Assembly: GCA_030612725.1 (NCBI GenBank)
Contig: JAUWNJ010000008.1
Coordinates: 60,760 to 124,759, forward strand
From: Planctomycetales bacterium
Lineage (GTDB): Bacteria; Planctomycetota; Phycisphaerae; SM23-33
Length of the DNA: 64,000 nucleotides
Reading direction: 5' to 3'
A model generated the notes under the pieces. The model saw nothing but the letters and a program-made list of their open reading frames with translations, made no database searches and was not told the DNA's origin. Each line of letters starts with the position of its first letter. Positions within the stretch are counted from its first letter, which is position 1. Below, piece by piece: positions 7,103 through 14,191 of this stretch. Both the position numbers and the translations under genes were made by a program.

Positions 7103-7344
7103 CTATCCGATTCCTCCCGGAGCGGACCAGTCCGTTTTTGGGGGTTCACGGATTCGCCGTTGTATCGTATAATGAAATAGTGGCGTCGGGCAGGGTCGCC
7201 ACCTTCGGTCGCGAGAAGCCCCGGTCGTCCCTTTGGGATGGCTGGAGCCTCCTCAAACGCCGTGTCCCACAATGTGGGCCAGCCCGACGCCCATGTATTA
7301 CGACACTTCACGGAGGAATTTCCGAACTCACGGACGGCGTTCAT
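7099..7344 (-). CDS. Hypothetical protein coupled to the Cro-like repressor
   Basis: The frame starts with the ATG at 7344, which overlaps the TGA of the repressor gene, and ends overlapping the excisionase-like gene. The 81-residue product (MNAVREFGNSSVKCRNTWAS) has no recognised motif and is Trp/Pro/Gly-rich. The double overlap is the only support, as the opposite strand is also partly open. Confidence 0.4.
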   Translation of the reverse strand: MNAVREFGNSSVKCRNTWASGWPTLWDTAFEEAPAIPKGRPGLLATEGGDPARRHYFIIRYNGESVNPQKRTGPLREESDR

Positions 7345-7577
7345 TTGGTTGCCCCTTCTGGTTGGACAATGATTTCGGACATGGGGACGCCGAGGACCTC
7401 TGCTATTGCCTTGACAGCCTCGACCCCTTCGTTCCGGCCGTTGATCACTCTCCAGACGGTGGTTATGGGTTTGTTGGACACAATAGAGATTTTCTTCAAT
7501 GTCCATCCCTTGGTGGCTTGGGCAATCTTCAAAGGAGCAACATTGAACCGTCGAGGTTTCGATACTGTAGTTTCCAT
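7341..7577 (-). CDS. XRE-family HTH regulator, Cro-like
   Basis: The 78-residue protein consists of one helix-turn-helix: PLKIAQATKGWTLKKISIVS, then NKPITTVWRVINGRNEGVEAVKAIAEVLG. The spacing matches lambda-repressor-like (XRE/Cro) domains, and the C-terminus is short with no oligomerisation domain. It is the first gene of the leftward operon and is divergent from the longer repressor at 7694-8170. Its own start codon lies inside a cluster of GTTTC/GAAAC sites, consistent with a Cro-type role in the switch. Confidence 0.75.
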   Translation of the reverse strand: METTVSKPRRFNVAPLKIAQATKGWTLKKISIVSNKPITTVWRVINGRNEGVEAVKAIAEVLGVPMSEIIVQPEGATK

Positions 7578-7693
7578 TTATATTCACCTGCGCTTCCATT
7601 TACGAAACTACGGTTTCGGTGTCAAGAACTATTTTCCATTATTTTTCATTTATTTTCACGGTTTCGGAAACGGTGGTTACGATAGGGGATACT
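7553..7693. promoter_or_regulatory. Divergent switch region with three GTTTC/GAAAC operator-like sites
   Basis: Between the two divergent repressors there is a perfect inverted repeat, CGAAAC-4-GTTTCG, at 7603-7618. A second palindrome, GTTTC-G-GAAAC, lies at 7661-7671, and a less perfect pair of GTTTC half-sites at 7556-7575 covers the start of the Cro-like gene. The spacing and placement resemble the operator cluster of a temperate phage. An AT-rich stretch (7630-7655) could hold the rightward promoter. Binding by either repressor is inferred. Confidence 0.6.
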
Positions 7694-8170
7694 GTGGAAT
7701 TGGCTGATAAAGTTCGCCGCGCCCGTGCTGGTAGGTCATACGCAGAGATCGCACGGGCAGTTGGATGTACACCTGCCAACATCAGAAAGATAGAAGCAGA
7801 GGCAAGTCAGCCTGGCTTCGTTCTTGGTGTGCGCCTTGCGTGGGCGTTGAATGTTCCGGCGGATTGGCTCGCCGACGATTCGGCGGACTGGCCGCCGCCG
7901 GTGTCCGACCAGGCGCGGGCCGAGGGTCTAGTGCGTAAGGCATTGACCGGCGCGGGACTGGTCGGCGAACTATCCGAAGACGAAAGAGATCTGCTGGCGG
8001 CTTGGCGTCGGCTCAGTGATCGACGGCGCGGCGAGCTGCAGGGCCTGGCGACGGGCTGGGCCGACACAGCCGACGCGACGTCCATTACTCCCGCCGAGGC
8101 CGGTCAGATAGTCGATGACGCCGCCCGAGACGACGAAGCCGAACGGCGACGCACCAGAGGTGTCGGTTAG
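7694..8170 (+). CDS. XRE-family repressor, CI-like
   Basis: The GTG at 7694 is chosen because AGGGGA lies five bases upstream. The in-frame upstream part (7619-7693) crosses the operator palindromes and would not be translated. The 158-residue product has an N-terminal HTH (SYAEIARAVGCTPANIRKIEAEA, with GFVLGVRLAWALNVPADWL after it) and a C-terminal acidic helical region rich in Asp/Glu/Arg. It lacks the Ser-Lys protease domain of lambda CI, so induction by RecA-type self-cleavage is unlikely. It faces the Cro-like gene across a shared operator region. Confidence 0.75.
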   Translation: MELADKVRRARAGRSYAEIARAVGCTPANIRKIEAEASQPGFVLGVRLAWALNVPADWLADDSADWPPPVSDQARAEGLVRKALTGAGLVGELSEDERDLLAAWRRLSDRRRGELQGLATGWADTADATSITPAEAGQIVDDAARDDEAERRRTRGVG

Positions 8171-8359
8171 GCAGCGTGTCCAGAAGTCTGCAACAAAGAT
8201 GGTACAGTTGGCGCTTTGTCATTTGATGCAGCAGAGATGAAATATATTCGAGTATAATTTTCCTGAATGGGCTAAGGTGGTTTCGTGTACACGAACTATC
8301 CTCCACAGACAATGTACGATATAGAAAAAAGTCCAGCCAGCGAATGAAAGGAAAATCCG

Positions 8360-9034
8360 ATGTCCGTATCAAGTAAGGCAATTGTCGTTTGCATTTTATC
8401 TATCGGTTCATTGTTTGTTGTCCGCGCTGATGCTGAAGCCGATGGCACGGTGAATATAGAGATTCGCGCCTTGCGAGCGGAAGTGAAGATGCTCCAGGCG
8501 ACAGTCAAATCCCAGTCCGAACAGATCAATAAACTCAAAGCCGAAAATGCAAAAATCAGAAAACAACTCGCTGCGGCAAAGGCTGCTGCTACAAGCCGAC
8601 CGGCGGCGACACAGCCCAATAAGCCTAACCGCTCGACGACGCAGCCAAAGAAAAGGCAATATAAACTCAATGCAATCCACCCCATCACTGCGCGAAAAGC
8701 GAAAGAACTGGTTGGGCACAGGATTTATGGTCCCACTCGTGTAACCGATGTAAAACCCGATCCGAATAGAATCGGCCAATACATTGTGACCGTCGCGGAT
8801 ATGTCGGAGGGCATCCTCGGTGTGGGGCGCCAAAAGAGCGGGGTCGAAGGTGGTTATATCAAATATGTGTACGTGACCTGCATTTTGCGAGCACCAGAGT
8901 CAACTGCTTTGCGTTTGTCCAAAGGTGACGATCTCAATATAGCGGGCGACATTGAACGAATTGAGATCATCCCTAAGACCAAAGGATTCCTTGAAAAAGT
9001 GCGCATTTATTTATGCAAGGTACGAGCTCGGTGA
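8360..9034 (+). CDS. Secreted protein with coiled coil, possible moron gene
   Basis: The 224-residue product begins with a clear signal peptide (SKAIVVCILSIGSLFVVRADA). A coiled coil of about 50 residues follows (IEIRALRAEVKMLQATVKSQ), then a Thr/Pro/Gln linker and a C-terminal globular domain of about 120 residues with no recognised motif. AAAGGA precedes the ATG. It is transcribed away from the switch, opposite to most element genes and together with the next gene. Such cargo ('moron') genes in prophages often act on the host envelope. That role is inference. Confidence 0.65.
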   Translation: MSVSSKAIVVCILSIGSLFVVRADAEADGTVNIEIRALRAEVKMLQATVKSQSEQINKLKAENAKIRKQLAAAKAAATSRPAATQPNKPNRSTTQPKKRQYKLNAIHPITARKAKELVGHRIYGPTRVTDVKPDPNRIGQYIVTVADMSEGILGVGRQKSGVEGGYIKYVYVTCILRAPESTALRLSKGDDLNIAGDIERIEIIPKTKGFLEKVRIYLCKVRAR

Positions 9035-9051
9035 AAGGTATGAGGTGCTAA

Positions 9052-9561
9052 ATGAGTTATCCCCCGACCGACAAACAGATGGCCTTTCTCGCAAGGCTGA
9101 ATTACGATGGCTTGCCGCCAGAAACAAAGGAAGAAGCATCCTGGCTAATTGACGCCAAGAAGGCCGGCAAGAAAGGCCCGGCTTTAGAGAATGCCTTCCG
9201 GGAAATACGCGAGCTCCTTCATGTCAGAGATCAGTGGGATGAATTCGCAGAAACAATTGAATACATGCTCGCTATATATAAGCGTGGTAAAAATATTATC
9301 GTTGATGTGCTTCTCGTAAACGGGGCGGATGTTGATGATCGTGGAAAATTGAAACTCATACTTGCTGCTCCTAAGTTGGTCAATGATTCACATATCGGGC
9401 AGTACTTGGAATGGGAAAAAGATTTCGAGATACCCGCAATCAATCTACTCTATAATGAGGCATGGCGTAGCAAAATCCCCCCTGATGACCTCAAGGGATA
9501 TGAAAAGGCCGTAAAAAAAGGCCTGAAAATCGCCAAGAAACTTCCAAAACAGTCACCCTAA
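9052..9561 (+). CDS. Hypothetical cargo protein with PPTxxQxxFL N-terminus
   Basis: The 169-residue protein starts MSYPPTDKQMAFLARLNYDG followed by LPPETKEEASWLIDAKKAG. This N-terminal box is shared by many plasmid and phage proteins and is thought to be a small helical module. The remaining 120 residues are helical and charged, with no motif I can name. It follows the secreted-protein gene by 17 bases on the same strand, and its end overlaps the convergent integrase stop by nine bases. Confidence 0.6.
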   Translation: MSYPPTDKQMAFLARLNYDGLPPETKEEASWLIDAKKAGKKGPALENAFREIRELLHVRDQWDEFAETIEYMLAIYKRGKNIIVDVLLVNGADVDDRGKLKLILAAPKLVNDSHIGQYLEWEKDFEIPAINLLYNEAWRSKIPPDDLKGYEKAVKKGLKIAKKLPKQSP

Positions 9562-10842
9562 TTTCTTCGCCGCCTCGATAGCCAGTGCCTGGTCGAGTTC
9601 CGCGTATGTATCGGCGATAGCCAGGCTGCGTTGGCCGAGCAGCGCACGGGCTGCATCGAGTCCGAGTTCCTTGCGGATAAGCGTGGCGGCTGTATGGCGC
9701 AGTTGATGAGGGTGCCAGTGGGGAATGATCTCGACGTCGTCGGTTCCCTGCTTATGGGCCATCAGTCCGGCCCTGTTGGCGGCCTTGATTGCGTACTGGA
9801 TGGCGCGGTAATAGCTTCGCGTGTCATAATAATCGCCAGGCGGGTTAGCGGGGTTGTCCTTGTGTCGATCCTGCTGCGATGGTTGGACAGGGGATTTGCG
9901 GGCGGCGCGTTTTGCGGCGCTCCGTTGTTCGTTGGCTTCGGTCGGGCTGAACAAGTAGGCATTGAGGTCCCGCTTGAGAAACGGCTTGAGTATTTTCTGC
10001 GCTCTTGGGCCGAGCGGTATTTCCCTCGTCTGCCCGCGCCACTTGTTCTTGTGTCGGCGGGGCCTGTATATCCAGATTGTGCCGGACGTGTCGATCTCTG
10101 CCGCTCGCATCTGGCAGACTTCGCCAGGTCGCATACCACCGAGCATCTGAAGCTCGACCATCGCCGCGATGGTCGGGGGCATGTGTCTCATCGTTGCGCG
10201 AACCCAATGTTCGGCGATAGGCCCGACCGGTTCTGTCTCGCGTGCCTCTGACCGGCCACGTCGCAGGCCATCAACCGCCCGTAGAGATTGATAGGTGCTG
10301 TCAGGGACTTTATGCTGCTTGGATGCCCACTTGAACATGCGGCGGATGATATTGATGTGCTTGTTGATCACGCCTCGTGAGAAGCGGGGGACGTCTTCCT
10401 TGCCGTCCTTGCTCTTCCTGATTTCTTCGATCATTTGTTCCCGCATCGCCATGAGTTTCAGCGACCCGAATTCCTCTGCCTGAAGTTGCGGGCAGAAATT
10501 GATCAGGAGTTCCATTGAGCGGCTAATACTTTCCACCTCGCTTGTTGGTTGGCCGGTGGGATCGCGGTAGTAGGTCTTGGCGTATTTGAGGTACTGGCGG
10601 CAGAGGCCGAGAATGGTCCTGTCGGCCGGATCGACGTTTTCGAGGTTGAATTTCGCACGCTCGTACATCTCGCGTGCGACTTGTTCGGCGACGCCAGGAT
10701 CGGTGGTGGCGAAGCGTGCGCCTGCCGGTCGAAGAGGTCGGGCCTTGCGTTTGGTTTCGCCTGGCAATTGGACGGCCCACCAGTAGCGTTTGCCGTTCCG
10801 GTAGATGGAGCCGGGGAGCCCGTTGTCTTTGACCATTGGCAT
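9553..10842 (-). CDS. int: Tyrosine recombinase (integrase)
   Basis: The 429-residue integrase has an N-terminal arm-binding part, a SAM-like core-binding domain (about 70-200) and a C-terminal catalytic domain. Visible catalytic elements are the first Arg in GGMRPGEVCQM, HPHQLRHTAATL with the His and second Arg, and the nucleophile Tyr in ADTYAEL near residue 413. The usual LGH box reads LLGQRS, so the second His is replaced by Gln, which is tolerated in some family members. The ATG at 10842 is preceded by AGGAG; a GTG one codon earlier is also possible. The gene lies about 130 bases from the 3' end of tRNA-Pro, so integration into that tRNA is likely. Confidence 0.9.
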   Translation of the reverse strand: MPMVKDNGLPGSIYRNGKRYWWAVQLPGETKRKARPLRPAGARFATTDPGVAEQVAREMYERAKFNLENVDPADRTILGLCRQYLKYAKTYYRDPTGQPTSEVESISRSMELLINFCPQLQAEEFGSLKLMAMREQMIEEIRKSKDGKEDVPRFSRGVINKHINIIRRMFKWASKQHKVPDSTYQSLRAVDGLRRGRSEARETEPVGPIAEHWVRATMRHMPPTIAAMVELQMLGGMRPGEVCQMRAAEIDTSGTIWIYRPRRHKNKWRGQTREIPLGPRAQKILKPFLKRDLNAYLFSPTEANEQRSAAKRAARKSPVQPSQQDRHKDNPANPPGDYYDTRSYYRAIQYAIKAANRAGLMAHKQGTDDVEIIPHWHPHQLRHTAATLIRKELGLDAARALLGQRSLAIADTYAELDQALAIEAAKKLG

Positions 10843-10872
10843 CACCTAATCTCCTATCTGCATACTACGATT

Positions 10873-10895
10873 TTATAGCGCGCTGCGCGCTATAA
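10873..10895. promoter_or_regulatory. Perfect 11-bp inverted repeat upstream of the integrase
   Basis: Two perfect 11-base arms (TTATAGCGCGC and its complement) flank a single central base. On the plus strand a run of seven T follows five bases later. It may be a rightward terminator shielding the tRNA from element transcripts, or an operator controlling the integrase. The sequence alone does not decide between these. Confidence 0.5.
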
Positions 10896-10969
10896 TGACG
10901 TTTTTTTGTCTGTTGTGGGCTTGTGGCGGAATCGTTGCAAGTCTCGTTGCTGCTGAGACTCCGAGTAAA

Positions 10970-11043
10970 TCGGGGCGGCGGGATTTGAACCCGCGGCTTC
11001 CTGCTCCCAAAGCAGGCACTCTGCCAAGCTGAGCTACGCCCCG
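10970..11043 (-). tRNA. tRNA-Pro (anticodon TGG)
   Basis: Read on the minus strand, the sequence folds as a full cloverleaf. The acceptor stem CGGGGCG pairs with CGCCCCG, the anticodon loop CTTTGGGAG has the TGG anticodon, the T-arm is GCGGG-TTCAAAT-CCCGC, and the discriminator base is A. No CCA is encoded. C1-G72 and A73 are usual for bacterial tRNA-Pro. Its 3' end points toward the integrase gene and is the probable attachment site. Confidence 0.95.
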
Positions 11044-11094
11044 TGGATATGTCCATTAGAAGGCATCGCTGTCCATTGGTCAACGCCGAAGAAA

Positions 11095-11128
11095 AACAAG
11101 CCCAGGGATTCGAATCCCCGGGCTTGTT
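11095..11128 (-). terminator. Rho-independent terminator of the ATPase operon
   Basis: Arms AACAAGCCC and GGGCTTGTT are perfectly complementary, with a further self-complementary GGGATTCGAATCCC core. On the minus strand the hairpin is followed by TTTTTCTTC. It lies 48 bases after the last ATPase gene (subunit K), so it most likely ends that operon and separates it from tRNA-Pro. Confidence 0.8.
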
Positions 11129-11175
11129 GGAATGTTCTACACCACGCGAGGCGCAAACACGATACTTCAAGGCCT

Positions 11176-11745
11176 CTATCCCGCTATCTTCGGGATAAGA
11201 CCCAGAATGAATACCATCGCCAGAATTCCGACCGTCTCGGCAATACCCATCGCAATGAGCAGGAAGGTGAACCCCTTACCGTCGCTTTCGCACATGGCGC
11301 GGATACCGGCAGCGCCGATTTTCCCCTGCACCATAGCAGAGAACATCTCGGCGATACCGACGCCTATTCCCACCGCCAGGAGAACGCCCGCAAACTCAGT
11401 CGTCAATGCCCCGTTGGCAACGCTGACGTTGTCGGCAGTCTTCGTCAGAACTTCGCCGATCTTGTTCATGATGATCATGGCGTAAAGCGTCTGGCTGATG
11501 GGCATACCCAGCAGAATGATATAGGTGAAACTCAGGTTCTTACCGGCTTTGGCTTCCTTGGCCCACGCGCCGGCGGCTGCCCTTCCGGCAGCGCCGATAC
11601 CAAGGGCGCTTCCGACGGCGCCAAGCCCCAACGCAAGAGCGCCGCCCATCTGCCCCATAAACTGCAGGATGTTCGACGAAATCTCTGCCGGCTGGGTTGT
11701 TTGGGCCAGTAATGCGCCAATCATCGGTAAAGTGATACTTATCAT
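11176..11745 (-). CDS. atpK: V-type ATP synthase subunit K (rotor proteolipid)
   Basis: The 189-residue protein has two duplicated helical hairpins. The first lacks the ion-binding acid and reads GMPISQTLYAMII. The second carries the acid in GIAETVGILAM. Helix three contains MFSAMVQGKIGAAGI. In Enterococcus hirae NtpK, Na+ is held by Thr64, Gln65, Gln110 and Glu139. The matching positions here are Ser, Gln, Gln and Glu, so a Na+-type site is plausible. Having one acid per four-helix unit resembles the 16-kDa V-type rotor rather than the 8-kDa F-type c subunit. The ATG overlaps the stop of subunit I, with AAGGAG upstream. Confidence 0.9.
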   Translation of the reverse strand: MISITLPMIGALLAQTTQPAEISSNILQFMGQMGGALALGLGAVGSALGIGAAGRAAAGAWAKEAKAGKNLSFTYIILLGMPISQTLYAMIIMNKIGEVLTKTADNVSVANGALTTEFAGVLLAVGIGVGIAEMFSAMVQGKIGAAGIRAMCESDGKGFTFLLIAMGIAETVGILAMVFILGLIPKIAG

Positions 11746-13517
11746 GCTGCTATCTCCTTAACTTTGCGGGATGCGAACGGTTTGTACGCTTGGCCAGTCC
11801 ACTGCATACCCAGATTATTCGAAAATTCCAACATATTGAGCCGCACACCATGTGCGAATAACGCAATAAGCGCAAGTCCTATGTTCAACGAGTGCGCCAT
11901 AATCAAAATGGGCACTGCGAAGAACCATGACCCGATCGAGAGGGCCAGTTCATTGAAACTACTGGCGAGGACGCCGCTGGCCAATCCGACAGCCATAAGG
12001 CGGACGTAACTGATTACGTCGGAGAAGGACGACAACATGGACAACGGGAAATTCGCCACCCCCATTCCGACCATCTTAAACGGATTCTTCGAGGGACTCT
12101 CGAACAGTATCGCCAAGGCTCCGCCGCATATGAGCAGGTACAGCCAAGGCCCGTTCGGGTCGAGGGGCGAAGGATCGCCCAGTACGAAATACTTCACGAC
12201 GCCGAGCATACCCCATACAAAGATTGCCCATCCAATCGGGCCAATGGACTTCAGCGAAGGCCAATACGAAATACCCCGCCAAATCTGCGCGATTGAAAGA
12301 TGTATAGCCCCCATGAAAAAACTTATCCGCATCACGAGGTCGCGCGACGTATCGGACATGTTCACGGGGATTAATGGTTTATAAAGCGTTACGCCAAAGA
12401 AGTTTGCCGTCAGCAGCCCCCACCCCAGCGCGACGCCGCCGATAATCGCCAGCAGACGGGTGAAGTCCGCGCCCAGCGATTTGGAGGCTTTCTTATAGAA
12501 CACAAGCAGGCCTATTAATATGACGGCTCCGTATCCGCCGTCGCCGATAAGCATTGCTGCGAAAATCGGAAGGGCGATCATGAACGGGACGGATACGTCG
12601 ATTTCCTTGTATCCCGCCACGGTTCCGAGCATTTTGAACAATCCTCTTATCGGGCCTGTGAATCGCGGGTATTGGATGAGTGTGGGGGGTGTTTCGTCCT
12701 TTGCCGGTTCGCGGGAATCGACGGCAGCGACAATATCACGATTGGCCAGATCGGATGAGATCGTGTCGGCCTTCTCGGCGGGGATCCACCCCTGGACGGC
12801 GAAGAGAGCGCCGCCGTTCATCGCGCCGGCAATGGCCTGGGCGAATTCGACCTCGCCGGTGAGTTCCTCGCTTCGGCGGGCCAGCAGGTCGGAAAGGTTC
12901 GCCAGTTCCGACAGTCGTTCGGCGTCGTCGGCCAGGGATTTATCGATCTGGCCGGCTTCGGCGCGAACGGTGGGGAGGTCGCGCTTGGGCGGTTCGATCT
13001 CCTCTGCCTCTTCCGGCAGGGTCGGTTCTCCGTCGCGCTGGACGATGCCGACAAGCAGGTGTTTGCCATCCAGGTTTCCCAGCGTGGCGACGCACTCTGC
13101 CGAGACTTCTTCCAATTGCTTAGTGGGGACGGAATAGAACTTCACCGGTACGCCCGCTTCGGCGAGGGCGTCGAGTTGTTCGTGCCGGAGTTCGCCCCAG
13201 ATGCCCAATTGGTTGGCCTCTCGGTGCAGAGCGGCAAGGCGGTTGCGATTTTCGTGCGTCCTGTGCGAGATTGTCAGGATTTTATTGGCGGCGGTATCGG
13301 CGTCCATATCCGGCGTTTTTCCCGACGGCGTTACCGTCTCGATTATCTGGGCGGCCTGGCGGATGGACGAAAGCCCGGTGGTGAGTTCTTCCGGCGCAGC
13401 GGCGGAAGGATCGACAGGTTCGAGGTGCACCACGCCGAGTTCTCGCAGCCCATCCAGTAACGCCTCCTGTGAGGCTGCGCGGGTAACGACGAAGATTTTT
13501 TTCATCTTTACAATCAC
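11742..13517 (-). CDS. atpI: V-type ATP synthase subunit I (stator, a-subunit)
   Basis: The 591-residue protein begins with GTG overlapping the stop of subunit D, with GGAG upstream. The N-terminal half (about 1-300) is soluble and coiled-coil rich, starting KKIFVVTRAASQEALLDGLR, and forms the peripheral arm. The C-terminal half has seven or eight membrane helices with GDGGYGAVILIGLLVF, LSSFSDVISYVRLMAVGLAS and LFAHGVRLNMLEFSNNLG, all characteristic of subunit I/a. The Arg in SYVRLMAVGLA is the one that faces the rotor acid. It carries ions across the membrane during rotation. Confidence 0.92.
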   Translation of the reverse strand: MIVKMKKIFVVTRAASQEALLDGLRELGVVHLEPVDPSAAAPEELTTGLSSIRQAAQIIETVTPSGKTPDMDADTAANKILTISHRTHENRNRLAALHREANQLGIWGELRHEQLDALAEAGVPVKFYSVPTKQLEEVSAECVATLGNLDGKHLLVGIVQRDGEPTLPEEAEEIEPPKRDLPTVRAEAGQIDKSLADDAERLSELANLSDLLARRSEELTGEVEFAQAIAGAMNGGALFAVQGWIPAEKADTISSDLANRDIVAAVDSREPAKDETPPTLIQYPRFTGPIRGLFKMLGTVAGYKEIDVSVPFMIALPIFAAMLIGDGGYGAVILIGLLVFYKKASKSLGADFTRLLAIIGGVALGWGLLTANFFGVTLYKPLIPVNMSDTSRDLVMRISFFMGAIHLSIAQIWRGISYWPSLKSIGPIGWAIFVWGMLGVVKYFVLGDPSPLDPNGPWLYLLICGGALAILFESPSKNPFKMVGMGVANFPLSMLSSFSDVISYVRLMAVGLASGVLASSFNELALSIGSWFFAVPILIMAHSLNIGLALIALFAHGVRLNMLEFSNNLGMQWTGQAYKPFASRKVKEIAA

Positions 13518-14167
13518 AACTGCCGCTCCATGTCCGCCTTTGCGAAGGCCGATCCTGTTGTTTGTTCTTTTGCTTTGAGTTTGCTTTTGGCGAGTTTTGC
13601 GCGTCCGACGGCGGCGGTCTGTTCTTCGCCGAGGTGGATGCGGATAATGCGGATGTTCTCCCGGCTTCGGGGGATCAGCACCTTATCGAAGAGGTTAACC
13701 CGCTGAACGACTTTGGTCAGAGCCAGGTTCAGGAGGTTGTACCGTCGTTCGAGGATGTCGGCGCGAGCCTGTTTCTCGTTGAGTTCGCGTTTATCGGCCA
13801 GGGCCTTGTCCACCCACGGCGGCGTGGCGAACAGGCTGTAATCGGCCATTGGGAACGAGACGGACTCGAAGGTGGGTATCCGCACGCCTGCGACGTTTTC
13901 ATCGGAAGTGTTGATTGCGGTTGGTTCAGCCAGTTGCTGTACGTTAATCCCGGCAGTATCGCTCATTATGGGGCGATAGCGGTCAATCCGCTCGCGGACC
14001 ATGTTCGCTTCGGCATGGGCTGATTGCCTGAGCCGCCAGACCTCCCGAATCGTCAACTGCAACTGCTGCTGCTTGAGTTTCAGCATCGGCAGATAGCGGT
14101 CGAACCGCTCCAGCGCATCTCGCTGGCGCTTTAATTCAGGTCGAGTTAGTCGTATCTTTCGTGCCAT
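13514..14167 (-). CDS. atpD: V-type ATP synthase subunit D (central rotor shaft)
   Basis: The 217-residue product starts MARKIRLTRPELKRQRDALE and ends in a Lys/Ala-rich helical tail. Long N- and C-terminal helices with a short middle domain match V/A-type subunit D, the rotor shaft inside the A3B3 head. A segment LNLALTKVVQRVNLFDKVLIP near residue 160 is typical of the family. It is separated from subunit B by the inserted BNR-4 gene, whereas in most bacterial V-ATPase operons B and D are adjacent. Confidence 0.9.
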   Translation of the reverse strand: MARKIRLTRPELKRQRDALERFDRYLPMLKLKQQQLQLTIREVWRLRQSAHAEANMVRERIDRYRPIMSDTAGINVQQLAEPTAINTSDENVAGVRIPTFESVSFPMADYSLFATPPWVDKALADKRELNEKQARADILERRYNLLNLALTKVVQRVNLFDKVLIPRSRENIRIIRIHLGEEQTAAVGRAKLAKSKLKAKEQTTGSAFAKADMERQL

Positions 14168-14191
14168 TTTTCAAGTCGCAAACTTCATGAA

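Larger units (their letters stand above)
1..10970. mobile_element. Integrated phage-like element, left end outside window
   Basis: A block of mostly minus-strand small genes with ATGA-type overlaps lies between the left window edge and tRNA-Pro. It contains a tyrosine integrase next to the tRNA 3' end, an excisionase-like HTH protein, two divergent HTH repressors and DUF2303-like and Topo VI-A-like genes. These are typical parts of a prophage or integrative element. No capsid, terminase or tail gene is visible, so it may be a satellite or a conjugative-type element, or the structural genes may lie to the left. The right boundary is inferred from the tRNA 3' end. The left boundary is not in the window. 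Confidence 0.8.

Noticed and set aside
11095..11128. A T-arm-like GGATTCGAATCC sequence that might belong to a second tRNA
   Set aside because: The surrounding bases do not form acceptor, D or anticodon arms; the segment is explained by a strong terminator hairpin.
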